Shown: positions 9,871 through 17,855, numbered from the stretch's first letter. The stretch: 34,128 bases of DNA from an uncultured archaeon (GCA_937138675.1 CAKZPG010000011.1:1-34128); one strand, 5' to 3'. Program-made: numbers and translations. The notes: generated by a model from the sequence alone, not told the origin.

Positions 9871-9903
9871 TTATATATATCAAATTAGTATATAGATATA
9901 GGA
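9871..9903. promoter_or_regulatory. AT-rich palindrome-like operator candidate upstream of the AbrB-PhoU gene
   Basis: A 30-bp AT-only tract with one imperfect dyad: TATATC (9876-9881) faces GATATA (9895-9900) across 13 bp. It contains TATATATC, also present upstream of pstS. It lies about 36-68 bp upstream of ATG 9939, just above the predicted TATA box, a position where archaeal activators or repressors bind. Confidence 0.4.
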
Positions 9904-9907
9904 CCAG

Positions 9908-9917
9908 ATTTATATTC
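9908..9917 (+). promoter_or_regulatory. TATA box of the AbrB-PhoU gene
   Basis: ATTTATATTC, centred 27 bp upstream of ATG 9939. The spacing favours ATG 9939 over the upstream in-frame GTG at 9927. Confidence 0.55.
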
Positions 9918-9938
9918 ACCTGTGGTGTGAACAGAACT

Positions 9939-10940
9939 ATGGTTGAGACCCGGAAGGTGCAGGTTACGGGGGGATCGACGTATACGGTCTCGATTCCAAA
10001 GGGCTGGGCGACAGAGAACGGGGTTAGTGCGGGCAGCGAGGTGGAGTTCTACCCCGAAGACGATTCCCTGTTCCTGACCCCGCGGACTGGTGACGAACAC
10101 AGCGAAGGTACTCTCGACATCAGCGACCTCTCAGGCGAGGAACTCCGGCGCGCGGTGATGACGATGTACGTAAGTGGGTTCGACATCATCGGCCTGGAGA
10201 GTGGGCGAATCGCCACCGAGCAGCGCCGGACGATCCGCGAGTCGACACAGGGGTTGGTTGGCCTTGAGGTTCTGGAGGAGACCCGCGACCGGGTGGTGAT
10301 TAGGGACCTGCTCGACTCGTCGGAGCTCTCGATCCACAACGCAGTGACGCGGATGCGCCTCATTGCGATGTCGATGCTCGAGGACGCTATTGCCGCGCTG
10401 GTCGAAGAAGACACGGACCTCGCGAACGACGTGATCCAGCGCGACGATGACGTCGACCGCCTCTGGCTCGTGGTCTCGCGCATCTTCCGGGCGACGATCC
10501 GGACCCCAAAGGCCGCGGAGGAACTGGGCGTCCCCCGCGAGGTGTGTTTCGACTACCATTCCGCGGCCCGACAGTTGGAGCGTATCGCCGACCATGCGAC
10601 GAAAATCGCGCATCTCACCCGGGAGTTCGATGGCCTCCCCTCAGAGGACGTTGTCGGCGCCCTCCGCGAACTCCACACCGAGGCAGTCGAGGTGGTCGAG
10701 ACGGGAATGGACGCGCTGTTCGTCGAGGACAGCACTGAGGCGACCCGGCTCGCTAACGACGCGCGCGAGGCCGTCCCGGGCATCGACGAGCGTGCCCGCA
10801 AGATCGACGAACTCTTGAGAAACCTTGACCCGGCGCGGGCGCAACTACTCGGCCTCGTCGTGGACTCGCTCTCGCGAAGCGCCGACTACGGCGGTAATAT
10901 CGCCGAGACGGCGCTCCAGAAGGCGGCGCCAACACCGTAG
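9939..10940 (+). CDS. AbrB-PhoU fusion, phosphate uptake regulator
   Basis: A 333-residue two-part protein. Residues 1-50 form a SpoVT/AbrB-type swapped-hairpin DNA-binding domain (TRKVQVTGGSTYTVSIPKGW ... GSEVEFYPEDD). The remaining part has two PhoU repeats: the second contains RQLERIADHATKIAH (about 205-219), the PhoU signature with the acidic and His residues expected, and the end has SRSADYGGNIAETAL. AbrB-PhoU fusions are archaeal and are usually annotated as phosphate uptake regulators; direct DNA binding coupled to a PhoU sensor is a reasonable inference. ATG 9939 is preferred over GTG 9927 because of the TATA spacing and because family members start at this METRK-like sequence. Position beside pst supports the role. 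Confidence 0.9.
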   Translation: MVETRKVQVTGGSTYTVSIPKGWATENGVSAGSEVEFYPEDDSLFLTPRTGDEHSEGTLDISDLSGEELRRAVMTMYVSGFDIIGLESGRIATEQRRTIRESTQGLVGLEVLEETRDRVVIRDLLDSSELSIHNAVTRMRLIAMSMLEDAIAALVEEDTDLANDVIQRDDDVDRLWLVVSRIFRATIRTPKAAEELGVPREVCFDYHSAARQLERIADHATKIAHLTREFDGLPSEDVVGALRELHTEAVEVVETGMDALFVEDSTEATRLANDAREAVPGIDERARKIDELLRNLDPARAQLLGLVVDSLSRSADYGGNIAETALQKAAPTP

Positions 10941-11082
10941 GCGCACCCCCAAATACGTCAAGCGCACTCGAGACGACGCGGAGAGGCGCGATTAAATGGG
11001 TGCCTGCGAAGCCAAGGTAGCAACGTAGGCTCCGGTCGGCGCTCCAGCTGCCGAGAACCGCTCCCCGAGAGATTGACCTCAG

Positions 11083-11457
11083 TTAATCGTTGGTGACGAC
11101 TGCGTTGACCTGCCCGGTCTGCCCCGGGCGGGATGTGACGCGGGCCGTCCCAGCGCTTGTCTCAATAAGCGCGCCTTTCGTGACGATGTTCCGCCGGACA
11201 TAGTTCGGGTTGGCGGGGTTCTCGACGACGTTCTCGATTGTTGCCTCGGCTGTCTCGCCGTCGTCGGCAACGTGGGCAACGTCGGTCGAGAGCGCACGGA
11301 CCTTCTCAGTGTTTCCGCGGGAGTCGACGACCTGAAATCGTGGCTCGCCGACGGTCGTCTCCGCCGGGTCGCGGCCGAGCTGGTGGCGCTTCTTCTTTCG
11401 CGAGCGCACACGGCGCCCGCCAGTTCGCTTCCGGGGCGATGGACCCTGATCTTTCAT
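11083..11457 (-). CDS. rps8e: 30S ribosomal protein S8e
   Basis: Small-subunit ribosomal protein of archaea and eukaryotes, 124 residues, the normal archaeal length. The basic N-terminus (KRTGGRRVRSRKKKRHQLGR, residues 11-30 or so) contacts rRNA. The segment NPANPNYVRRNIVTKGA (about 81-97) is the conserved core, and RPGQTGQVNAV ends the protein. The frame is open far upstream of 11457, but ATG 11457 gives the exact family N-terminus (MKDQGPSPRKRTGG). It is monocistronic here, divergent from the DUF2240 gene across 84 bp. About 140 bp between its stop and the AbrB-PhoU gene hold nothing I can identify. Confidence 0.97.
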   Translation of the reverse strand: MKDQGPSPRKRTGGRRVRSRKKKRHQLGRDPAETTVGEPRFQVVDSRGNTEKVRALSTDVAHVADDGETAEATIENVVENPANPNYVRRNIVTKGALIETSAGTARVTSRPGQTGQVNAVVTND

Positions 11458-11510
11458 AGCTTTCAGTGCCGCGGGCGCACACTTGAAGCGCTCGGATTGG
11501 CTTCGCCGGG

Positions 11511-11520
11511 TTTGAATACC
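11511..11520 (+). promoter_or_regulatory. TATA-like box for the DUF2240 gene
   Basis: TTTGAATACC, centred about 27 bp upstream of GTG 11542. It supports that start against the much longer open frame, which runs back through rps8e. Confidence 0.45.
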
Positions 11521-11541
11521 TCCCCGCCGCCACGGCTCTTC

Positions 11542-12000
11542 GTGAGTCTGGACGCTGCGGTTGCCGTCCCGTTCCGTGACGCGGGGCGCGACCGGGTAGG
11601 TGAGGGCGCGTTCGTGGTCGCCCTGTCGCTCGACCGGGACTGGTTCTCGCCGGACCAGGCGAAACGGGTCGTCGATGTAGCGGCCGGCCGTGGGCTGATC
11701 GAACGCGACGGCAACGACGTGATCGCCCAGTTCGACCCGACGGAGGTCGCAGTTTCGGAGGATTTTGCGCCCGACGAGTCGGTGCTGCGCGAGCAATCGG
11801 TGTTCGAACGCGTTCTCGAAGCCGTCGTCGCGGCGGGTGTTGAGAAGCAGGTGGCGGTCGCTGCGATCAACGACCGCCAGCGCGAACTTGGGGTGACGCT
11901 TGAGGCGGCGGCGGTACTCTATGCCCGGCGCCAGGGTGTCGACGTAAGCGAGGCCGCCGAGCGCGTAGCGCGCGACCTGCGCGAGGCTGGCGTCGACTGA
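11542..12000 (+). CDS. DUF2240 family protein
   Basis: A 152-residue archaeal protein of the DUF2240 family, function unknown. The family signature is visible near the N-terminus: VALSLDRDWFSPDQAKRVVD (about 26-45) followed by GRGLIERDGNDVIAQFDP. The C-terminal half is helical and ends with a region that looks like a UBA or helical hairpin repeat (GVTLEAAAVLYARRQGVDVS). Start GTG 11542 gives the conserved beginning (SLDAAVAVPF) and matches the TATA spacing. It sits 29 bp before nurA on the same strand, probably one transcript; a link with DNA repair is inference from that alone. Confidence 0.85.
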   Translation: MSLDAAVAVPFRDAGRDRVGEGAFVVALSLDRDWFSPDQAKRVVDVAAGRGLIERDGNDVIAQFDPTEVAVSEDFAPDESVLREQSVFERVLEAVVAAGVEKQVAVAAINDRQRELGVTLEAAAVLYARRQGVDVSEAAERVARDLREAGVD

Positions 12001-12029
12001 TTTTTGACTTAGCCGCCCGCAGATAGAGT

Positions 12030-13256
12030 GTGACGCTTGATCCCGTCCACGTCGAGGGGATCGCCGACCTGGCAAGCGCAATCGCGCGCACGGTCGACGA
12101 CACGGATCACCCCGACCTCGCACAGACGGTCTGGGAGGAGTATCTCCCACTCTACGACGATGGCCCCGTCGTTGAGCCGCTCGGCGAGAAGCGTCTGCGC
12201 GCCGCCGACGTGGAGGACGCCGCGCTCTCCGAGCCTCCGTTCCCGACTGTCCACGGTGTCGACTCCGGAACGATCAATCCGACGACGTTCCAGAACGGCC
12301 TCGTCATCGACGTTGCACAGGCTGCGATGGCTGCCGTCCCCTCAGATTTAGATCTTCACCGCTCACGGCATCTTGTTGCGACGGTCCACGCGAGCGACAC
12401 GACCATCAGCTTTCCCGAGGACTGGACGACTTACGACGACGGCTACAGCCGACAGCGCGTCCTCCACGCGCCGCGGGTCGACCGCTACGCCGAGGGCGTG
12501 GTCCACGCGCTCTCGCTTTACCTTGCAGAGTCAACCCACGCGCGCTACCACGCGAACGTTGTCTCCGATCTTCTAATCCTCGATGGTCCGCTCTACCCGA
12601 CCGAACTGTTGTCGTGGCGCGAGCGCGACCAGCCGCTCGCAGAACTCGCCGCCGAGGCCACACCCCGTGCTGTCGTCGAGAGCTACGTCCGCCTTGTCGA
12701 AGAGTTTGTCGAGCGCGGCGTGCCCATTATTGGCTTCGTCAAGAGCCCCTCGGGTGGGACGCTCACCCGCGCGCTCCGTTCGCGTGGCGTTCGCTCGCCG
12801 TGGCCCGACGATACCGCGCTCTTCCGTCGGCTCCTTGCGCGCAGCAAGGACGATAAGCGGGTGACGGACCAGCTCACCTTCACTTCGTGGCTCGTCTCCC
12901 GCGGCGGGACAGACGGGGCCCTCGCGGCCGACGGCGACGCGTTCGGTCTCGAACGAGCCCTCGCTCCCGAAGCCTACGAGGTGACGACGATGTACGTCTA
13001 CGACCCGCGTGTCGACATATGCTACCGTATCGAGGCCCCATACGCCGCGGTCGAGGATTCGGACGATCGGGACGCGTTAACGCGACAGGTCGTCCACGAC
13101 GTGGCGGTGGGGCGCGGGCCACCGCCCGCCGTAAAGAAGGCGGACGAACTGGCCCGGATCGGTCGCCCGGAGAAGGCGTCGCTCCGCCGGAAGTTCGAAC
13201 ACCGACTCGACAGTGAGCGGGTGCGGACGTACGACGAGGTTCGATGGGAGGAGTAG
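12030..13256 (+). CDS. nurA: NurA 5'-3' nuclease
   Basis: Archaeal DNA nuclease NurA, partner of the HerA translocase in processing double-strand ends with Mre11-Rad50. The protein has 408 residues. Two conserved acidic sites of the family are visible: Asp78 in VHGVDSG and Asp185 in LLILDGPLYP, both expected to bind the catalytic manganese. Later conserved pieces are GFVKSP (about 235-240) and the MYVYDPR segment in the C-terminal third, followed by the basic end. GTG 12030 is the first start after the DUF2240 stop and gives a full N-terminus. herA follows on the same strand after 541 bp that contain an antisense gene, so the two are neighbours but not tightly coupled. mre11/rad50 are not in this window. 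Confidence 0.9.
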   Translation: MTLDPVHVEGIADLASAIARTVDDTDHPDLAQTVWEEYLPLYDDGPVVEPLGEKRLRAADVEDAALSEPPFPTVHGVDSGTINPTTFQNGLVIDVAQAAMAAVPSDLDLHRSRHLVATVHASDTTISFPEDWTTYDDGYSRQRVLHAPRVDRYAEGVVHALSLYLAESTHARYHANVVSDLLILDGPLYPTELLSWRERDQPLAELAAEATPRAVVESYVRLVEEFVERGVPIIGFVKSPSGGTLTRALRSRGVRSPWPDDTALFRRLLARSKDDKRVTDQLTFTSWLVSRGGTDGALAADGDAFGLERALAPEAYEVTTMYVYDPRVDICYRIEAPYAAVEDSDDRDALTRQVVHDVAVGRGPPPAVKKADELARIGRPEKASLRRKFEHRLDSERVRTYDEVRWEE

Positions 13257-13360
13257 GCCAAAGTACGAACGAACGGGTGGAGTGAGAATGTGGGTGGACG
13301 TCCTGCGGCACCGACCACGGCGGTCGAAGCGGGCCGCGGGAGACGCGTGGCCGGGGCTTC

Positions 13361-13741
13361 TCAGGCAGTCCCTGCGTCCGATCCGTCGTCCACTCGTTCC
13401 TCTTCGACCCGGACCGCGTCACTTGGGACGCCGACCCGCGCGAACTGCGTCCGAACGTGGTCGCGCGCGGCCGCCAGTGCGTCCTCGCGCGTCTCAAATC
13501 CGCGTGGCATCGGTGTCTCGAAGGCCAGCCGAAGCTCTCTGCCGTCTATCTCGGCGACTGACCCGCCGCTCTCTACCTCGTAGAACTCGTCGCAGATCCA
13601 GACGTACGGCGCGTCCTCCTCGGGCGCGCCTTTGAACCGAGGCGGCTCCTCGCCACGCTCGAACACCGTGCCGGTGAGTGCCGTGCCCCCGCCATGTCCG
13701 CGGACCAGTATCACGGTCGATCCGGGGAGCGCGGCGCGCAT
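13361..13741 (-). CDS. Small conserved haloarchaeal protein, probably DUF7113 family
   Basis: A 126-residue acidic soluble protein lying antisense between nurA and herA. Its composition and codon use look like a real gene: LVRGHGGG, then FERGEEPPRFKGAPEEDAPYVWICDEFYEVESGG, then MPRGFETREDALAAARDHVRTQFARVGV, a pattern I associate with the Halobacteria-only family DUF7113. The part from 12 to 90 is probably beta-rich and the end helical. Two starts are possible: ATG 13741, which sits directly after a hairpin, or GTG 13714, which begins at VILVRGHGGG and looks closer to the family start. No motif suggests a catalytic function. Confidence 0.75.
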   Translation of the reverse strand: MRAALPGSTVILVRGHGGGTALTGTVFERGEEPPRFKGAPEEDAPYVWICDEFYEVESGGSVAEIDGRELRLAFETPMPRGFETREDALAAARDHVRTQFARVGVPSDAVRVEEERVDDGSDAGTA

Positions 13742-13762
13742 GAACTCCCCGCCTCAGCGGGG
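13742..13762. repeat. GC hairpin next to a TGAACT motif
   Basis: CCCCGC (13747-13752), CTCA loop, GCGGGG (13757-13762): a perfect 6-bp stem directly flanked by TGAACT. On the minus strand it ends GCGGGGAGTTCA just before the ATG of the 13361-13741 gene. The TnpB right end at the end of the window ends GGGTAGTTCAC, so this could be a leftover IS200/IS605-type end; a plain 5' UTR hairpin is equally possible. Confidence 0.35.
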
Positions 13763-13797
13763 AAAGGCATAGGACAGTGCGGGCGAGTGAAAGACCT

Positions 13798-15588
13798 ATG
13801 TCAGACCTCGGCGACTTCACGGAGTTTGGCGGGACCGACGAGACGGGCGACGACGATGATGACCCCGTGTCGACCCCGACCGACAGCCCCTTCGACCCCT
13901 ACGACATCGACACTGTGGGCGAGGACCGCGGCCTCGGCGCTGTCTCGGTCTCCGAGGGCCTTCGAGTCGCCGAGGACGGCGAGGACACCCGGCTCCGCGC
14001 GTTCGTCACCGTCGGCAACCGCGAACGAGTCCGTCTTGGAAAGTATCTTGTCGTCCCATACCCGGACGACGAGGTGCTGTTCTCGCGTATCACCGCGCTT
14101 GAGTACGCCCAGGAGTTCCGCTCCGACGACGCCACGGAGATTCATGCCCGTCGCGCGATGCGCCGGTCGGGCGTCGAAGAGCGCGACTACAAGTTTGTCA
14201 CAACGCTTGACCCCGTCGCCGTCCTGTCGGGGACAAAGGATCTGACGCGACGCTCGACCGACCGGGTGCCTAAGCCAGGCGCGATCGTCCGCGAGGCGGC
14301 CGACCCAGCGACGATCAAGACCGGCCTGAACATTCCCGAAACGGGCGTGTTCCTCGGGCATCTCTCAGTTGGCGGCGAACGCGTCCGCACCGGCGCCGAC
14401 CCGCCGACCGTCGACTACCGCCTCGACGACGATCACACGGCCGGCGACCCGCTTGTCTTCCGGCATACGCTTGTCGCCGGCGGCACCGGGTCGGGCAAGA
14501 CTCACGCCGCAAAGAACGTTCTCCGGCAGTTCCTCGACCCGGACCGGACGTATCCGATGGATGACGGCCGCGAGGTGCGGCCCGCGGTTGTCCAGTTCGA
14601 CCCGCAGGACGAGTACGCCCAGATGCACGACGACAATCCGGACCTCTCTGCGGAGTACGCCCGCCGTCTTGAGCGCGAGGAAGTCGCCCACGGCGGGCAC
14701 GACGACACACTCGCGATGGTGCCGAAGGTGCGAGGCCGGAGCTACCCGGGCGAAGGCCACCGCGCCGAACAACAGCAGTTCACAGTCCCGTTCTCGATGG
14801 CGCGCACCCGCCCGTGGCTTGTTGCGGGCGCCAGCCTCAACGACAATCAGTACGGCGGGCTCACTCATCTTATCTCCCGCTTCTTCCGCAAGGAGGGCCC
14901 GGGTAGCACATACCAGGACTTCCTCTCCTTTCTCGACGACTCCGCTCTCCGCGACGAACTTGACAAGACGGGACGGGTCCATGAGGCCACCTTCGACGCC
15001 GTGAAGCGTCGGGTCCACGCCGCCCCTGGACAGGTGTTCGACACTGACGCGACGCCGGTGACGGAGGCGGTCCACGACCTCGTACGCCCTGGCGGCCTGA
15101 CGGTCGTGCCCACCTACCACCTGACGAACTCCCGCGCGGCCGAGACGGTGGTACTTGCCGTGGCTTCCCTGCTCGTTGACGAGAAGCTCTCGAACGACCC
15201 GCAGTTCCCACGAATCGACGAGACGCCCGTGATTCTCGGGATGGACGAGGCACACAACTTCCTCGCCGACGCCGACAGCGTCCAGGCTCGACAGGTGGTC
15301 GGAAAGTTCACCGAGGCCGCAAAGCAGGGCCGCAAGGAGCGCCTCGGCCTCTTTCTCATCACGCAGGACCCGCAGGATATCGCCGAACCGGTGTTCAAGC
15401 AGGTAAACACGCGAATCGTGTTGAATCTCGGCGACGAGGACGCTATCAGGTCGGTGAACGTCCCCGCCGAACTGGAGCGGAAGGTCCCGTATATGCAGCG
15501 CGGACGGATGGTTGTCTACTCGCCGGACAACTCAGAACCGGTTGAGGTGACCGGCCTGCCCGTCTGTCTCACCCGACACGGCGACTGA
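13798..15588 (+). CDS. herA: HerA DNA translocase (bipolar helicase)
   Basis: Hexameric FtsK/HerA-superfamily ATPase that pumps DNA and works with NurA in end resection. 596 residues from ATG 13798. An acidic, disordered tail (1-45) precedes the HAS-barrel region (about 50-130). The ATPase domain has Walker A GGTGSGKT (228-235), a Walker B-type strand ending in VILGMDEAHNF (Asp483-Glu484), and the late KEGLFLITQDPQDI-like sensor segment (RLGLFLITQDPQDI). The end carries the RGRMVVYSPD strand seen in HerA. ATG 13798 is chosen since the frame opens only seven codons earlier, and a weak TATA-like GCATAG lies 24-30 bp upstream. It follows nurA in the same direction. Confidence 0.9.
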   Translation: MSDLGDFTEFGGTDETGDDDDDPVSTPTDSPFDPYDIDTVGEDRGLGAVSVSEGLRVAEDGEDTRLRAFVTVGNRERVRLGKYLVVPYPDDEVLFSRITALEYAQEFRSDDATEIHARRAMRRSGVEERDYKFVTTLDPVAVLSGTKDLTRRSTDRVPKPGAIVREAADPATIKTGLNIPETGVFLGHLSVGGERVRTGADPPTVDYRLDDDHTAGDPLVFRHTLVAGGTGSGKTHAAKNVLRQFLDPDRTYPMDDGREVRPAVVQFDPQDEYAQMHDDNPDLSAEYARRLEREEVAHGGHDDTLAMVPKVRGRSYPGEGHRAEQQQFTVPFSMARTRPWLVAGASLNDNQYGGLTHLISRFFRKEGPGSTYQDFLSFLDDSALRDELDKTGRVHEATFDAVKRRVHAAPGQVFDTDATPVTEAVHDLVRPGGLTVVPTYHLTNSRAAETVVLAVASLLVDEKLSNDPQFPRIDETPVILGMDEAHNFLADADSVQARQVVGKFTEAAKQGRKERLGLFLITQDPQDIAEPVFKQVNTRIVLNLGDEDAIRSVNVPAELERKVPYMQRGRMVVYSPDNSEPVEVTGLPVCLTRHGD

Positions 15589-15635
15589 CCGGTCGGCACG
15601 ACGCCTTTTCCACCCCGGCTCGCGTACGTCAGATT

Positions 15636-16052
15636 ATGTCACGAATCGTGCTGGTCGCAGTCGATGGCTCTCCAGCCTCGGAGGCGGCCGTCGAGTTCGT
15701 CGCCAGGGAGTGGCCATCGACGACAGTCGTCCTCCTCCACGTCGTCGACCCGTCGCGTGTCGGCTATCGGGCTGTCGCTACGACCGCCGAGACGTGGTAC
15801 CAGCAGGAACGCGACCGTGCCGAGCAGTTGCTTGAGGAGGCAGAAGAGCCGTTTCCGGAGACCACCGCTGTGGAACATCTCGTAGAGGTGGGTCGCCCGG
15901 CCGCTACGATCGTCGATGTCGCCCAACGTGAGGGCGTCGACCACGTCGTCCTCGGCAGCCATGGCCGCGCGGGGATGTCCCGGGTGCTGCTCGGAAGCGT
16001 CGCCGAATCGGTCGTGCGACGCTCGCCGGCTCCGGTGACGGTCGCCCGATAG
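15636..16052 (+). CDS. Universal stress protein (UspA family)
   Basis: A 138-residue cytoplasmic Usp-domain protein of the usual size. The first strand IVLVAVDGSPAS (4-15) and the late motif GSHGRAGMSRVLLGSVAES give the G-2x-G-9x-GS ATP-binding signature of the MJ0577-like, nucleotide-binding class. It is probably an ATP-binding stress factor; partner unknown. ATG 15636 starts 47 bp after the herA stop. Haloarchaea carry dozens of these genes, so context says little. Confidence 0.93.
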   Translation: MSRIVLVAVDGSPASEAAVEFVAREWPSTTVVLLHVVDPSRVGYRAVATTAETWYQQERDRAEQLLEEAEEPFPETTAVEHLVEVGRPAATIVDVAQREGVDHVVLGSHGRAGMSRVLLGSVAESVVRRSPAPVTVAR

Positions 16053-16454
16053 CATCACGGGCGGGTCGAAACACCTGAGCACTTCAACACTCGCTACGGC
16101 CCATCACCCCCCGTGCGTACCGTCGGGCAGAACGGCCCGCGACACTGGCTGCCCCGAACCGACCGCGCTTCAACGCGTTCGCCTGCCGGTCGATGTTGAT
16201 GTAGACATGGCGCTCGTGCCATGCCGGCGCGCGCGAGAAAACTAAAAACCCGACCGCCGTCTTCCTCTCCTGACGGTTCGTCGACCTTGCCGTCGATCTC
16301 GGCGAGGGTTTGCCTGAACCAGTCCATGTCACTCACGCGCTCTTGAGCCTCCGGTTGGCGAGCGACTCTTCCACGAAACTGTCTGGGCGCAGTGAGGTGT
16401 TCAAGCTTGGCCGGCCTCGCGAGCCTTTTTATGACCGACGGCGAAGCGCGGGAT
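16053..16454. other. About 400 bp without a convincing gene; possible decayed minus-strand ORF
   Basis: Minus-strand reading from ATG 16327 gives a good-looking start (MDWFRQTLAEIDGKVDEPSGE), then loses sense near 16255-16265; a neighbouring frame continues as TAVGFLVFSRAPAWHERHVYINIDRQ and so on to 16084. This pattern fits a frameshifted remnant of a small gene, but I recognise no family. GC is normal. The plus strand holds the nadK TATA box at the right end. Confidence 0.35.
16426..16433 (+). promoter_or_regulatory. TATA box of the NAD kinase gene
   Basis: TTTTTATG, centred 25 bp upstream of ATG 16455. It covers the alternative in-frame ATG at 16431, which argues for 16455 as the start. 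Confidence 0.5.
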
Positions 16455-17285
16455 ATGGAGGTCGGGATTGTTGCCCAGCACGACAACGACCGGGCGGCTC
16501 GGCTCGCGGGTGCCATGCGCGCATCACTCCGACGCCGTGGCGTCGACGTCCGTGTCGACAGGGCGACTGCACGTACGCTGGGCGACGGTGACGGGGCCGC
16601 AGTGGCGGACTACCACGAGTGCGAGCTCATCGTCTCGGTCGGGGGCGACGGAACCTTTCTGTTCGCGGCGCGGGGCGCCGGCGAGACGCCTATCATCGGG
16701 GTGAACCTCGGCGAGGTAGGCTTTCTCAACGCTACCGGTCCCGATGATGCCGTAGAGGCCGTTGGCGCGCAGGTGTCGTCGTTCGAAGACGGGTCACTCG
16801 TCACCCGAGAGATGCCACGCCTTGCCGTCAGCTCCGAGACGGCCGCGCTTGACCTCGACCCGGCCGTGAACGAAGCCGTCGTCGCCGGCCCAAGACGGGG
16901 CCGGGGCGGCGGTGTCGACGCCGCGGTGTCGGTCGACGGCTCGCGCTACGCGGCCGGCGACGCGGACGGCGTCATTGTCGCAACCCCGACCGGGTCGACG
17001 GCGTACAACCTGTCTGAGTATGGGCCGCTGGTACATCATGACGTCGACGGCCTGATCCTCAACCAGATGGCCCCGGCGGAGCCCATGCCGCCGCTCGTCG
17101 TCGACGTCGACAGCGAGGTGGTCGTCCGTGTCCGTGGAGATCGTCCTGCGACCGTGGTCTGTGACGGCCGTCGTAGCGACCCGCTCGACCCGCCAGTCGA
17201 GGTTCGGATCGCCCGGGCTGGCCCGCCGGTCCGCATCGCCGGGCCGAGCGCCGACTTCTTTTCGGCGCTCGACAAACTCAACTGA
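16455..17285 (+). CDS. nadK: NAD kinase
   Basis: Phosphorylates NAD to NADP with ATP or polyphosphate; cytoplasmic. 276 residues from ATG 16455. Family motifs in order: GGDGT (63-67, with the catalytic Asp), NLGEVGFL (84-91), the NE pair (139-140) before the AVVAGPRRG strand, and DGVIVATPTGSTAY (171-184), which binds the NAD ribose. The frame opens back to 16392, but 16455 fits the TATA spacing and the family N-terminus MxVGIVAQ. It is convergent with the HD-domain gene across 18 bp. Confidence 0.96.
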   Translation: MEVGIVAQHDNDRAARLAGAMRASLRRRGVDVRVDRATARTLGDGDGAAVADYHECELIVSVGGDGTFLFAARGAGETPIIGVNLGEVGFLNATGPDDAVEAVGAQVSSFEDGSLVTREMPRLAVSSETAALDLDPAVNEAVVAGPRRGRGGGVDAAVSVDGSRYAAGDADGVIVATPTGSTAYNLSEYGPLVHHDVDGLILNQMAPAEPMPPLVVDVDSEVVVRVRGDRPATVVCDGRRSDPLDPPVEVRIARAGPPVRIAGPSADFFSALDKLN

Positions 17286-17303
17286 GGCGTTGCCCTGGCC
17301 GGG

Positions 17304-17855
17304 CTACCTCTCACTGCGTGCCCGAATCAGGCGTGCCGCCACCCGGTCGGCTCGGGTAACGATCTCTGCCTCGACCGTCTGAGGCTCAACGTCTGTCCGC
17401 TGCGAGTGTGCCAGCACGACGTGGAGTACCGCGGGCGGCAGGCCCGCCCGCGCCGCCGGGACGACCCCGTAGTTCGGATGGCCGAGCAGGTCGTGGATCG
17501 CCGTTGCCTCGCCGTCTGGTGGCGCGAACTCGTAGAGCTTCGAGATGTCGTGGACGAGCGCCCCCGAACGCACAAGATCCGTCGAGAGCTGCGCGCCGCG
17601 CTCCGCCATCGCCGCCGCCAGCGCCTCGCTCGCAGCCACCACGTCCCGCACGTGCGGGACGGTCCGTTCGTTCGGCAGGCCCCACTCCTCCTGGAGTGGC
17701 GGGAACCACGGGACTTCTGCGAGGTCCCACCCGGTCTCTGTGAGCGCTATCGTCCATGCCTCAACAACACCCGCGCGCAGGTCGTCGTCTGCGATGCGCT
17801 CGACCGCGGGGAACGTCTCGCGCACGAGCATCTTGCTGTCGGCCTCGTCTGCCAT
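17304..17855 (-). CDS. HD-domain phosphohydrolase-like protein
   Basis: A 183-residue cytoplasmic protein with an HD fold: His68 in VPHVRDVV, the HD pair 102-103 in GALVHDISKLYEF, and later His126, His145 and His150 placed where HD proteins have their further metal ligands. Members hydrolyse phosphate esters of nucleotides, but the substrate cannot be read from sequence. ATG 17855 is chosen because the longer open frame upstream has a poor composition and covers the maeB promoter region. It is convergent with nadK and divergent from the malic enzyme gene. Confidence 0.85.
   Translation of the reverse strand: MADEADSKMLVRETFPAVERIADDDLRAGVVEAWTIALTETGWDLAEVPWFPPLQEEWGLPNERTVPHVRDVVAASEALAAAMAERGAQLSTDLVRSGALVHDISKLYEFAPPDGEATAIHDLLGHPNYGVVPAARAGLPPAVLHVVLAHSQRTDVEPQTVEAEIVTRADRVAARLIRARSER

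Noticed and set aside
9871-9900. Replication origin signal in the AT-rich tract
   Set aside because: No ORB-like repeats and no orc1/cdc6 gene nearby; it is better explained as promoter or operator.
11272-11541. Upstream extension of the DUF2240 frame
   Set aside because: It overlaps rps8e on the other strand and the divergent promoter; GTG 11542 gives the conserved N-terminus.
14365-15255. 296-codon minus-strand frame opposite herA
   Set aside because: Shadow frame; no motif, and herA motifs are intact in the other strand.
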